This document shows, one piece after another, positions 10,997 through 20,648 of a DNA stretch of 64,000 nt (the stretch's first letter is position 1; every line of letters starts with the position of its first letter). The stretch is from assembly GCA_021495925.1 (NCBI GenBank), contig JAKEKT010000033.1, positions 295,787 to 359,786 of the forward strand, given 5' to 3'. Under the pieces are notes generated by a model. That model saw nothing but the letters and a program-made list of their open reading frames with translations. It ran no database searches and was not told the origin of the DNA. The DNA is from Diplodia intermedia. Taxonomy: Eukaryota > Ascomycota > Dothideomycetes > Botryosphaeriales > Botryosphaeriaceae. A program made the position numbers and the translations under genes.

Positions 10997-12484
10997 CTAG
11001 AAGCGTTCTAAGATAGTAGAACCCTTATATCTAGCGGCGAATAAGATTAGAAGTTCTTTAATAACGTTTACTATCGTAGCGGCGAATAAAGTAATAGACG
11101 TACGATCGTCGTTATTATACTACTTATCGTTTCTTTTCTTATTCTTATTCTTATTATTATTATTATGCTTCTTATTATACTTACTAATAGTATCTTTAAG
11201 CGTCTTCTTTAGTAAGAGATTCTTTCTTAACTACTTATTAACTCGCTTCTAAACCTTCTTATTAGGGGTCTAGTTAGAAGGCTTATTCGATATCTTAGGG
11301 TTTAGATACTAATAGGTCGCTAGGTTTCTATAGTTTCTATCGTAGATATACGAGAGTGACTTCTTCTAGTATTAACCGCGAAGTAACGTAGAGAAGGCAT
11401 TACGTCTCTTACTTCTTAGAATATCTTATAAGGCTATAGGGTTAATAGCGAAGTAGTAACTACGAAAGTCGCTTACGGCGTCGTTAATCGTTATCTTATT
11501 ATCGCCGCGGCGAACCTTCTTAAGAATTATAGTACTATACGCTAGATCGTAATCTCTAAGAGATCGTAGAAATATTTAAATACCTCTTACTTCTTAAATA
11601 TCGGATAGATTAATCGCTTTAGCCTTTATAATAAAGAACTTCTAGCTTTCTATCTATTTAAAGATGTCGCGGTTGTAAGAAGGCTTAAGAAGGTTCTTAA
11701 GATTATTTAGAAGAACCTTCTACTACGTTATATCGTTAGATTTTATACGCGTTTAAAGCGCGCGTAGAAGCGTATACGGATAAGGGTCGCTAAGGCGTTC
11801 TAATAGGGATAATAGGTATCTCGATACTAAATTCTTAATAAGCGACGAGAGGTCGTTTATTTTCTTTTCTAGCCGTTTATACTTCTTTTTAGCGTACTTA
11901 TGCTTCTCGCGACGTTATTCTAGGTTCTTCTCGTTCTTATCTTCTTATAGGCGAGGCTATTTAGGCATCTAGAGTTATTTAGAGCGACTCTCTTTAGACG
12001 GGTCGATATACTAGAAGATCGCCGCCTTCTTCGCTCGTAAGCGAATAATATACTACTAGCTATTCTAGTCTTCTCTCGTCTTAAGCACCACAACGGGCTT
12101 AGACGACGCACTACTAGACGATATAGTAGATAGTACTAGGCGGTGATTAGCCCTACTAGGGTTAGTATTACGGCGAACCGTCTCGTCGGGTCGAAGAATC
12201 GGTGGGTCGTAGGTAAACTAGGGCGTGCTAGTGGATAGCACGGCGCTACTATAGCGTATAGATAGTGTTACGCTAGCTAGAAGCGGCTTCTCTAAATATA
12301 TAGATCTATAAGTAGATGCTTTAAGCGCTATAGTTAATAAATTAGTATTACGAGAGGTGTTAAGGTCTAAAACGTAGTAACTTTACTTCGTAACCGTATG
12401 CCGTCTAGATGCCTTTAGAACGACGATAACAGCATAAACAGTGCCTTAGAAGGGTGCGCTAGACGGTAGAAAGCATCTACTACG

Positions 12485-12500
12485 CGGCCGGGCTCATAAC
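12485..12500 (-). other. Primer-binding site matching the initiator tRNA-Met anticodon arm
   Basis: The plus strand beside the 5' LTR reads CGGCCGGGCTCATAAC. This is the sense sequence of an initiator tRNA-Met anticodon stem and loop (GGGCTCATAAC, anticodon CAT). The minus-strand RNA would therefore pair with an internal tRNA segment rather than with the tRNA 3' end. Priming by a 5' half-tRNA is known for Drosophila copia and yeast Ty5. Confidence 0.8.
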
Positions 12501-12648
12501 TATTAGAATTTAAATGAATAAGAATGTATTCATACACCTATTAGAGGTGAGGCATAAGGAGCGATAGGGGGCTACCCCGGGGGTCGCTTATATACCCTGC
12601 TCCTCGCTGACTAAGCTATCTACTGCTGCAAACGCTCATATTCCAACA
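12501..12648 (-). repeat. 5' LTR of the copia element (148 bp, partly RIPed)
   Basis: It aligns over its full length with 6512–6659. Seven G-to-A changes, all TpG to TpA, lie in the 56 bases nearest the element interior; the outer 90 bases are clean. The internal LTR terminus is therefore TATTAG instead of TGTTGG. Confidence 0.93.
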
Positions 12649-12653
12649 TCAGT
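12649..12653. repeat. Target-site duplication TCAGT (right copy)
   Basis: This is the second copy of the five bases found at 6507–6511, directly after the LTR end CCAACA. Confidence 0.92.
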
Positions 12654-12728
12654 GCAAGTCGCCATTTTGTCCAACCTGTTCCTTACAATACTTACGAGCG
12701 GAAGGCTGGGGTATTTCTCGGATCGTAG

Positions 12729-13043
12729 GAGCAAGATGAACAAAGGGAAAGTGCTGAATGCGTCAAGTCCCTGCACGATAAGCTTGGCGCTCCGTCATGG
12801 TCACGCGGCTTTCAACAAAGGCAACCTGGCCAGACCCTCAGCGAAACAGACGCTATCTATCGCAATCCGGAGATAAACTATAACAAGGCAGACAAGTCGG
12901 CCCGCGCTTACAACACACTACTAGAGCAAATGCAAGGCATATGCCTGGAGCTGACTGGAGTTGGGGAAGCATGGGTTGAAGTATTCACTCAGGTACCAAT
13001 AGCTACACAGTTTAACTCGCATTACAATTTCACAATGCACTAG
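12729..13043 (+). pseudogene. Open frame of unknown nature, possible 3' exon of a lost gene
   Basis: From a CGTAG that could be a splice acceptor, one plus-strand frame stays open for 104 codons to a TAG at 13041–13043. The encoded segment has ordinary amino-acid composition (for example YRNPEINYNKADKSARAYN and CLELTGVGEAWVEVF) and is more protein-like than the other frames here. No start codon with a signal or known domain can be attached, and the upstream sequence is the transposon boundary. It may be a decayed gene cut by the insertion, an unannotated exon, or chance. Confidence 0.3.
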
Positions 13044-13292
13044 ACTTTAACACGAGAGCTTTTAGCAAATTCAAGGAAAACGAATGCAAATTCTACCAAC
13101 CAATCTTTTAGGTTCTGGAACGAAGCCAAGGGAAAATACGAAAACAGTAAAGAAGACAGCAGCAAAGCAAAAGGCAGAAAAGCAGTAGGGGAAAATCTGC
13201 AGAGAGAAAAACACCAAAAGAAAATACCCGCTATGCAAAGTGATGCTGGAAAATGCCTCCGATTGTCACTAGCACCTGGTCCGCCTTTCCGT

Positions 13293-14390
13293 TCAATCCA
13301 GAGTGACATTGTAGCTGATGCGTCCAGCAACGCCACGCTTGACGAGGCGATGGTTCGTGTTCGCGAAGGTGATCTTGCCATCCTCGCACTTCGTGCCGGC
13401 GGCGACGTCCTGCCAGACCACCTTGCCGAAGCTGCAGATGCCGAACTGGTTGGCGCCATTGCAGACCATGGTTCCGTCTGCGCCGCAGCCGGAGCTGGAG
13501 CCAGATGCATCACCGCTGCCGCCGTTGCTGCCGGCAGGGGCTGAAGTCGCGGCCGGTGCCGGGGCACTGTTGACTGTAGAAGGTTGCGCGGCTGGAGAGC
13601 TCACAGGAGTCGTGCCAGGCATGCTCGTAGAGCTTGGGGACGGCGAAGCGGGTGACGAAGTGGCTGCGGGAGGCTGTTGAGAGGATGAGCCGCCGTTGCC
13701 GTCCTGACTGCCACCCATTTCCGGCTGCGTCTTGGAGGGAGCACCGCAATCGCCCTGGAAGTCCACGAAAGGTCCACCGCCACGCTTGTCGACGGAGTCG
13801 CCCGGGTTAGGGAAGAGGGGAACCATGCTATCGGCAGTCTTGCAGGTGGTTTGGGCGATGTTGGCGAGCTGCATGTCCGGAAGCTTGTCGTACACATCCT
13901 TGTTGTCGGCGCCACCAGTCACGGTGATGGGCGCGCAGTTCATGTACATCTCGCGGTTTCCAATCTTGTTGAACCACGTCCAGGCCAGTGCAAATTCGCC
14001 ATTGGGGAAGTTCGGGGGAAGCTGGAAGTTGAAGGTGTCGGGCCCACCGTTGACACCAGGGCAGTCCCCCTCGATTGAGTGGACAACCTTGAAGACGGAC
14101 GAAACGGTCGGCTCCTTGTCGAGCGAGACGCTGATTTGGCAGGACCCGCCGCCGTGGACGGCGGTCCCGGTGAAGGAGAGCGCCTGGGGCTTGCCGACTT
14201 CCATGAAGTTCATCGTACTGACGTCGTAGACGCCGGAACGCTGCTTACAAGGGTAGTCGCCGGAAAGTGGGCTGTTGTTGAGAGTGTCGACTCCATAAGG
14301 AACTGGATGCGCCATGATCATGTGTGCGTTGATGGCCGGCGCCATGATAGCACCGACTAGGGTGACGAAGCCGAGTGTACGGGAAGCCAT
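13293..14390 (-). CDS. Secreted AA11-type lytic chitin monooxygenase with C-terminal domain (365 aa)
   Basis: The intronless frame starts at the Met at 14390; an upstream in-frame Met at 14414 would only lengthen the leader. A 22-residue signal peptide ends ...APAINA, leaving His23 (HMIMAHPVPYG) as the mature N-terminus. This is the first ligand of the copper histidine brace. His79 in TAVHGGGSC is a good candidate for the second. The catalytic domain runs to about residue 215, a Ser/Thr/Pro-rich linker follows (about 215–295), and a C-terminal Cys-containing module (SGCGADGTMVCNG...) resembles the X278 module often fused to AA11. AA11 enzymes cleave crystalline chitin oxidatively and act outside the cell. 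Family assignment is from motifs, not a search. Confidence 0.88.
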   Translation of the reverse strand: MASRTLGFVTLVGAIMAPAINAHMIMAHPVPYGVDTLNNSPLSGDYPCKQRSGVYDVSTMNFMEVGKPQALSFTGTAVHGGGSCQISVSLDKEPTVSSVFKVVHSIEGDCPGVNGGPDTFNFQLPPNFPNGEFALAWTWFNKIGNREMYMNCAPITVTGGADNKDVYDKLPDMQLANIAQTTCKTADSMVPLFPNPGDSVDKRGGGPFVDFQGDCGAPSKTQPEMGGSQDGNGGSSSQQPPAATSSPASPSPSSTSMPGTTPVSSPAAQPSTVNSAPAPAATSAPAGSNGGSGDASGSSSGCGADGTMVCNGANQFGICSFGKVVWQDVAAGTKCEDGKITFANTNHRLVKRGVAGRISYNVTLD

Positions 14391-15595
14391 GGCGAATTGC
14401 GTTGTAGGAGTCAATGGGTTTTGAAGGTGGAAATGACCGGCTGGATGATGAGCGGGAAATAAAGCCTGGTCCTGCCAGTGGGTGGGTGCTGTAGTGAGTC
14501 TGAAGAGTATGAAGAGGAAGAAGAGGGAGCGGGAGTTGGTGTTTTATGGCGGGCCTGCACAGGCCATTGTTGTAAAACAATAGAGTGAATGAGAAAGAGA
14601 CAATGGACCGGGCGGGTGTGAACCATACCCACTGTTCTAGACCAAGGTGGAATTTCATTCACAATGCCAGTGAAAACAATGTGTCTTCACAATGGCGAAA
14701 GACCCACCATTGTTTAAGCATCTCGAGAGTTGGTTGAGCAGCAGGGTGAGTCCTAGGCGGTCGTTATTCTTGTTGGAGCTAACAGACCAGATGGCTTGCT
14801 TGAGAAAGCTCTGGGAGATTCCATAGACAGAGAACCGCGTAGGTGAAGTCGAAGTGCTTGCCGGAATGTCGTTGTGGATCTGTGCAGCTGAAACCGTGCC
14901 CCATTAGCATTGTGTCGAATACTGGGTAACTTTGCAAAGATTCCTTGGAGTTTTCACATGGACGAAACAATGGCCTCAGGATGTGAGGTGAAGCCAAGTC
15001 GCACGGCGAGCTCGCTCGAAGTGAGGACATTGGTGTGCGGATCCTCGATTGGATGGATCGTGTCGAGGCAACAGCGTCATCTGCCAGGGCGCCCTGCGAA
15101 GGTTTTCAATGTCGGCGCCTACGCTGGGTAAGGTGTCGACTGTGTCTGCTCGACTGTTTTAATGCGGCGAAAGCCGACATCGGAGCAGGTTGCGCTCTTC
15201 GCGCACAAGCGGTCGAGCGGGAAAGCCTGAGCGGTCGCTGCAGTGCAGACGATGCAGAGCCGATGGCCAGGCCAGACATATCGCGTGGCGGGGGCAGCGT
15301 AGCGATGGGGGCTGAGGATGCTTGGCGTGGTGTTGAGTGAAAAACGCGGCCGGGGCCTTGGCGCGGTTGCGGGTTCCTTGTCCTGCCGGTTGCGCGCGTT
15401 CGCGAACATCTGCATCGCTGCTTCAACCTTCGCACTCCCGGCCCGCCCTTGACCGTTCCTGTGGCGCATGATCGACTAATCGACTGCCGCACATCGCATC
15501 CTCTCGCCGGTCGCGCGGTGCACGCTTCCTGATCCCGCCGTCCTCGCGTTCCCGACCGATCCTTGCGAGAGCGCGCGCTGAAGCACCTGTGCGCC
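14391..15595. other. Intergenic region between head-to-head genes, no gene seen
   Basis: This 1.2-kb gap lies between the LPMO start (minus) and the SNF5 start (plus). It should hold both promoters. Open frames on both strands near 15.1–15.6 kb have biased composition and look like by-products of high GC. Confidence 0.55.
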
Positions 15596-17518
15596 ATGTC
15601 GTCCGTCACCGCGAAGGCCAACCCGCCCCAGGCCTTCATATCCAGCTATGCCCCGCGCATCCGCACCTATGGCAACTCGATGCTGCAGCCCGTCATCCCC
15701 CAGCTCACCCAATTACCCCCGTCGCGGACCACCAAGCGAGGCACCACCGCCATCAACTACGCCGAAGACGGCTACGATGATGATGATTTCGAGGACAGCG
15801 AGGGGCCGCGCCGGAGGCCAACCGGCCTGCGAAGCTTGAGACAGCAAGACGATCCGCAGGCGAAGCTGGGCCAAGACTCTGCGCCGCTAGGCAAGGAGCT
15901 CACCGCGCCGGTCGAGGTGCAAGGCATTTGGAGAGAGTGGATGGGCAAACCCAAGCGCGCATTGTATGTATCGTGCTCCATCTGCGCTCCGATCCTACTG
16001 GCTGACTCGATTGCAGGACGGAGAAGCAACTTCAAATACAGACGCATTTGCCGCTCACCCTGATTCCCATCCGCATCGACCTGGACATTCAGCCCTTCCG
16101 CCCCGAAGCTCCCCTGCCCACTCCGAACAACGCACGCGACTTTGGAATTGACGAGAGCCTGCCTGCATACAAACAACCCGATGTCACCCCCGCGTTTAGG
16201 CTGAAAGATGCCTTCCTGTGGAACCTGCATGAGGCGCTGACGACGCCCGACCAGTTCGCCAAGGTGTTTGTGGAGGAGTTGGACTTCCCCAATGATAGGA
16301 AACCGATAATCATCACGCAGGTTGCCAATCAAATCCGCCAGCAGCTGGAGGAGTACGCTGGAGTCGCAATGCACCCTCTGTTCCATTCTACAAACACTGC
16401 CAACGGCGCGACAACCGCGCCGCGATCCGCTCAACCCCCGGCAACACCTCGCGAGCAGTCCTCAACGCCAGCACCAGCCAGCACGCTTGCACCCACACCT
16501 GCTGCCACGGCCACGAATGGCACTCCTCCCATCCCCGTGGGCCCCAACGGCAACGGCAACAGCATCACCGCCACCGCCACACCTCTTCCTTCCGACGACG
16601 TCCACAACCCGGACGACACCTACCGATGCATCATCAGCCTTACCATCAACATGCTCAATCGTCTCTACAGCGACAAGTTTGAGTGGTCATTACTGCACCC
16701 TCCGGGCTTCGCCGAGATATTCGCCAAACAAACTTGCGCCGACCTTGGCCTAGGAGGTGAATGGGTGCCAGCCATGACCCACGCTATCTACGAGGCTGTC
16801 TTGCGGCTTAAGAAAGAGGCTTGTGAAAACGGCGGCCTCGTGGGGTATGGCGAGGTTGAGAATGAGGCTGCCGAAGGTGCCGAGTCCGGATGGCGGTACG
16901 ATCCAGAGCATCTGGCAGACGAGTGGGAACCAAAGGTCGAGATTCTTTCCAAGGAGGAGATCGAAAAGCGGGAGGGCGATCGTGAACGCCAGATTCGTCG
17001 CCTTCGTCGCGAGACTGCGCGCTTCTCGAGCACGGCGAACATGTCAGGTGGCATGCCACAGAGCGACTACTTTGCGAACCCGGACCCCGATGAGCGCATG
17101 GGTAGGGGCGAGCGCAGCAAGAAAAAGAGGCGATTCCGAAGTCTGAGTCCGCCGAACAGGGACAGCCCAGATACAACAGGCGGATACGGCGGCCAAGGGG
17201 GAGGTCTGCAGGAGTGGTGAGTAACACTTCGGTGTATGGGTCAATTTTTACTAATGATTTTCGTGACCACAGGGAAAGGCAGAACTGGCGGTGCTCGCAC
17301 TGTCTGGTACATGGTTCGGCGGTTTGGGCTGTGAGGGATGGCCCCAACGGGCCCAGAGTAAGTGACCCAGGCTGCAAAACGTATTAGTCGTCCCGGAGAC
17401 TAACGGTCGTACCCCGCAGTCACTATGCCACAACTGCGGCTACTTGTATGAGCGTGACAAGAAGCTCCCTCCATGGTCGCACAACCTATTCATCTACGAT
17501 GTTCACACTCGGCGGTGA
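15596..17518 (+). CDS. SNF5/Sfh1 chromatin-remodelling subunit with C-terminal GATA-type zinc finger (583 aa)
   Basis: Exons 15596–15963, 16017–17216, 17273–17357 and 17420–17518 join in phase. The N-terminus has an acidic DDDDFEDSEG patch. The SNF5 homology region covers about residues 130–390 and has two repeats (LIPIRIDLDIQ...DFPNDRKPIIITQVANQIRQ and PDDTYRCIISLTINMLNRLY...FAKQTCADLGLGGEWV). They are separated by a Pro/Ala/Thr-rich insert. The last two exons encode a Cys4 finger (C530-x2-C533...C554-x2-C557, with WRCSHC and LCHNCG) typical of filamentous-fungal Snf5/Sfh1. The protein is a core SWI/SNF or RSC subunit in the nucleus; sequence alone does not settle which complex. A Lys/Arg run (KKKRRFR) before the finger may be a nuclear signal. 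Confidence 0.93.
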
Positions 17519-19035
17519 TGACCATCGCAGGCGCCCGGCTTTTTCGTCCTCTTTACTTTAGATCAGGCTCATGGAGTATCACTTTTTCACGTTCGAAGAT
17601 CGCGGTCGCTTGAATTTTCCACGCGCGGATTCATCAGGCGTTAGGGCGTTCGTCTCTCCCCTGCTTCAAGGAAGACGGCTAGCGCCATGTCTGGAAACCC
17701 CCCCTTTCGCGTCATTCGCAGACGGGGTTCAAGAAAAAGCATCAACATTTTTTGAGAGTTATCGGGTACCGCAATGACGGTAGGGGCCGCATCGGGAAGC
17801 ATTCAGGTGTCAAATGGATGCGGAGTTGGCACGTTTTGATGAGTTGCAGTATCACCCTTCACCAGAAGCTGGGTGGGGATTGAAGAAGAAAGCTACTGCT
17901 CACGTGTTGTACGATTATTCACATGAAAGAAATCTAGGACTGGTGATTGGACTGCCAATTGGTCCCTTGCTGCTATCTATTATTATTTTTCTCTCTGTAG
18001 AAAGTCACCCAAGCTCACAGCTCCTGTATTTGGCAGCGCTGCATCCTAGATCCTCTCTAGCGTCCAAGTCCCATGGGCTCCTGTCTCTTCGCACCATGTA
18101 CCGTCCGGTTCATCAAGCCCTGCTCCCGGAATATCGATTCTGGTGTCATCCGGGTCGTATTAATATGCCTTCACCAAGACATCCCACCTCCTTCTCTGGT
18201 CCTCATGATTATCGAGTTCTTAGCTGGTTCGCAGCACCGACATCCTGGCTACACGTCAGTAGGATGATAAGCGAAAGCAACGCAGAAAGATATTGGGTAT
18301 GCAACGAATTTTAGCACGACCATGATCACTCACTTGAATTAGGTAGCTGATTGCTATGTGACACTGCAGCGCCGGAGCTCGCGGCGTAGCAGAGGTGTCG
18401 AGCTCACGGTGCAGAGGGTCAAGCGGTGATGTAGCACACAAGGTCAATTGTTTTTTGATTTGAGGTCGCCTCTTTGCCAGCAAGTCCCATTTACACCTAA
18501 ACACTTCGTACGGAACGAAGAAGTCCATCAACATCTTCGTAATGTTTCCGCTATCACTTGCGAAAAATAAAGGCCACTAGAGATCAAAGAAAGTGCTGTG
18601 GACAATATCTTCATTGCGGCCTCGTGTGTTTATTATACACCTGAAGCTGAAGGCTCTTCCGTGGTCGAAAGAGCGCTCTAGTCCACCGGGTAGAAAACTT
18701 TGCTATGTGTTTCGGCGGCAGGTGTCAACATTATGATGTAGGCATCTCCAGTAGCAATAGGCGACGGACGATGTGGAATCCAAGCTTTAGAAATAGTGTA
18801 TTTGATAAGGATATTACCCACTAAATGTCTTCAATAAAAAAAAAGATTTGCCAGAAACACACAAAAAGAAAAGATGTCGTAGTAAATGATGATGTGCAGA
18901 GTACCAATGATGGTGCCTGTGAGATTCCGTCCTGAACCCTTGCAAATGTTCACGTTTTCCGCCACTGACTGCATCCCTCCACCACGCAAGAAATCCGTCT
19001 CTCTCTGGAACTTGTACAATCATAGGCATCCCTTC
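17519..19035. other. Intergenic region between convergent genes, no gene seen
   Basis: The longest frame (plus, 17814–18314) has no domain and unlikely composition. The DNA is less GC-rich than its neighbours. I see no RNA structure. Confidence 0.5.
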
Positions 19036-19875
19036 TCACACACGCCCCTCCGCACCATCAACCCTCTCCCTCTTCGCCTCCCTGCCACCAGTCTCGGCCT
19101 CGGCCTCGGCCTCGGCCTCGTTCTCCCCGGCCTTCCTCTTCTTCGAGCCAGCCTCTCCACCAGTCAAAGAGAGCGGCGTCTCCGGCGGCGTTGGCATGCC
19201 TCCGGCGCCCACCTCGTCTCGACCGCCGTCACCCCGCTTCGTCGCCGTGCCGCCACCACCACTCTGCTGCTGTTGCTGCTGCTGCTGGATTGCAGCACTG
19301 GCGGGCGACACCGTTCGCAGCGAGGGTGGCAGGCCGCCGACGACGTTCCTGTCTCCGACGATGCGCATGCCGCAGTCCACGCGGATGTTGGGCAGCGAGC
19401 GTTTGCTGCTGTCGTCGCCGGGCAGGTGGCCTGGAAGGTGTTGCTGTGGTGCTGCGGCAGTCCCCGCTGGTGAGGATCCGTGGGCTGCTAGCTGTCCCTG
19501 CTGCTGTTGCTGCTGCTGCTGCTGGGCTTGAATCTGAGTGGGCAGAGTTCCGTGGAGGAGGGAGAGCAGGATGGAGGTCAGACGCGGACCGTCGATGGGA
19601 GGCACGGCTATGATGTTGTTGGAGCCTTGGATGATGGTTGAGGCGTTGATGGCAATGGTATTGCCGGGATTGGCGGAAGCGGAAGCAAGGTCGTCGTCTT
19701 CGACTTCGCTGTCGGTGTCGTAGCCCATGTCACTGTCCGCTGTTGGTGCGGCGGTGGTGAGGGTTGAGTATGCTGGAGGGGTGTCGTGCTGGTTGTCGCT
19801 GCGCACGGTGGTGTTGGAGGTGGCACGGTCGGCCATGATCTTGTTGTAGGCGTGGAGTATCGAGTTGAAATCCAT
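19036..19875 (-). CDS. Low-complexity orphan protein with polyGln tracts (279 aa)
   Basis: The start was set at 19875 (MDFNSILHAYNKIMAD). The frame extends further upstream, but only through sequence that looks like a leader. I do not recognise a family. Residues 45–110 hold an acidic stretch (GYDTDSEVEDDD) and a possibly structured core (NTIAINASTIIQGSNNI). Two polyGln tracts of eight or more residues and a Glu-Ala repeat come from CAG and GAG-GCC microsatellites. A TPPETPLS motif and a Lys/Arg-rich C-terminus (KKRKAGE) suggest a nuclear, phosphorylated protein. It is divergently arranged with the TFIIA-like gene 400 bp away, so the two may share a promoter. Confidence 0.65.
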   Translation of the reverse strand: MDFNSILHAYNKIMADRATSNTTVRSDNQHDTPPAYSTLTTAAPTADSDMGYDTDSEVEDDDLASASANPGNTIAINASTIIQGSNNIIAVPPIDGPRLTSILLSLLHGTLPTQIQAQQQQQQQQQGQLAAHGSSPAGTAAAPQQHLPGHLPGDDSSKRSLPNIRVDCGMRIVGDRNVVGGLPPSLRTVSPASAAIQQQQQQQQSGGGGTATKRGDGGRDEVGAGGMPTPPETPLSLTGGEAGSKKRKAGENEAEAEAEAETGGREAKRERVDGAEGRV

Positions 19876-20273
19876 GGCCGGCGTGGAAGTGGGAGACGTC
19901 AGAGTAAATGGATCTGAGGGTAAATTGATTGACAACAGTAGGATTATGGGAGGTGCGAGAGCAGATGAGTGCGAGGTTTGCACGCATCGGTCTCTGTCAT
20001 CTGTCTCGGCGGCACACGACCCACAATAGGCACAATAGTAGAATAGTGATTGTGGCGGAATGAATAACATGTCACGTGTAATTTCCAACAATCGCTAAAC
20101 CAGACAAAGGACGGCCACTTGCCATGGAAACCAACGTTTCCGTAACCACGGCTCCTATTGTCTCGATCCTTTGTTTCCTGAACCAGAGCTGAATGGCAGG
20201 GTTTCCTGTGCTTCCGAAGGATGCACTCTGTCCAACACCAGACTCCAATCGTCGGTCTTTGCGCAAGCTTCAG

Positions 20274-20648
20274 ATGGACAACCAAGACCCCGAGAAGCAT
20301 TACCGAGGGACCAGCATCGGGCGGGCTCTCATAGCGACGCTGGACGAGCTGCCTTCGATCCCGCCGCAGCTGGCGGAGAAGATCAGACTGCATTTTGACC
20401 GTGAGCTGCTCTGCGCTCTGAGAAGCGCGCGGATCAACCGGAAACGGATGAACTTCAGGGCTCGCTGCCACACCTACCGCTTCTACGACGACCGCTGGCT
20501 CTTCGTTCTCAAAGACGTCAAGATCAAGACGGACCGCGGAAAGAGCATCAGGTCGGACTGGGTTTCCATTGACGCCATCTCCACCGGCGTCGAGGAGGAA
20601 CGACGGCGGAAGAAAGAAGCGGATGCAAAGAACAGAAAGAAGACATGA
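20274..20648 (+). CDS. Divergent TFIIA small (gamma) subunit, Toa2-like (124 aa, intronless)
   Basis: TFIIA gamma binds TBP and stabilises it on the TATA box. The N-terminal helical part (HYRGTSIGRALIATLDEL...PPQLAEKIRLHFDR) matches the Y-R-x-S-S-I-G-x-x-L-x-x-x-L-D-x-L pattern. The C-terminal beta part (CHTYRFYDDRWLFVLKDVKIK) matches the canonical H-x-x-T-Y-R-F-C-D-D-V-W-T-F pattern with several changes. The start at 20274 gives the usual length; an in-frame ATG at 20193 would give 151 residues. The middle helix is unusually basic (ARINRKRMNFRARC), and the C-terminus has an extra Lys/Arg/Glu helix. It may be a diverged sole copy or a paralogue. Confidence 0.82.
   Translation: MDNQDPEKHYRGTSIGRALIATLDELPSIPPQLAEKIRLHFDRELLCALRSARINRKRMNFRARCHTYRFYDDRWLFVLKDVKIKTDRGKSIRSDWVSIDAISTGVEEERRRKKEADAKNRKKT

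Larger units (their letters stand above)
6512..12648 (-). mobile_element. Full-length Ty1/copia LTR retrotransposon inactivated by RIP (6,137 bp)
   Basis: Two 148-bp LTRs with the inverted ends TGTTGGAAT...ATTCCAACA flank an internal region of about 5.8 kb, and the whole is bounded by a perfect TCAGT duplication. The primer-binding site sits beside the right LTR and a purine tract beside the left LTR, so the coding strand is minus and the right LTR is the 5' LTR. Decoding the minus strand gives a protease remnant near 10.7–11.0 kb and a reverse-transcriptase palm near 8.0–8.2 kb; the order protease before RT fits copia. The internal DNA is almost free of CpA and TpG but keeps CpG and is full of TpA. 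Frames are broken by TAG/TAA at former Trp/Gln codons. This is the mark of repeat-induced point mutation, so the element is dead. Confidence 0.95.

Noticed and set aside
17814..18314. 166-codon plus-strand frame between SNF5 and the polyQ orphan
   Set aside because: No domain, no plausible neighbouring exon, mixed composition; chance is enough to explain it.
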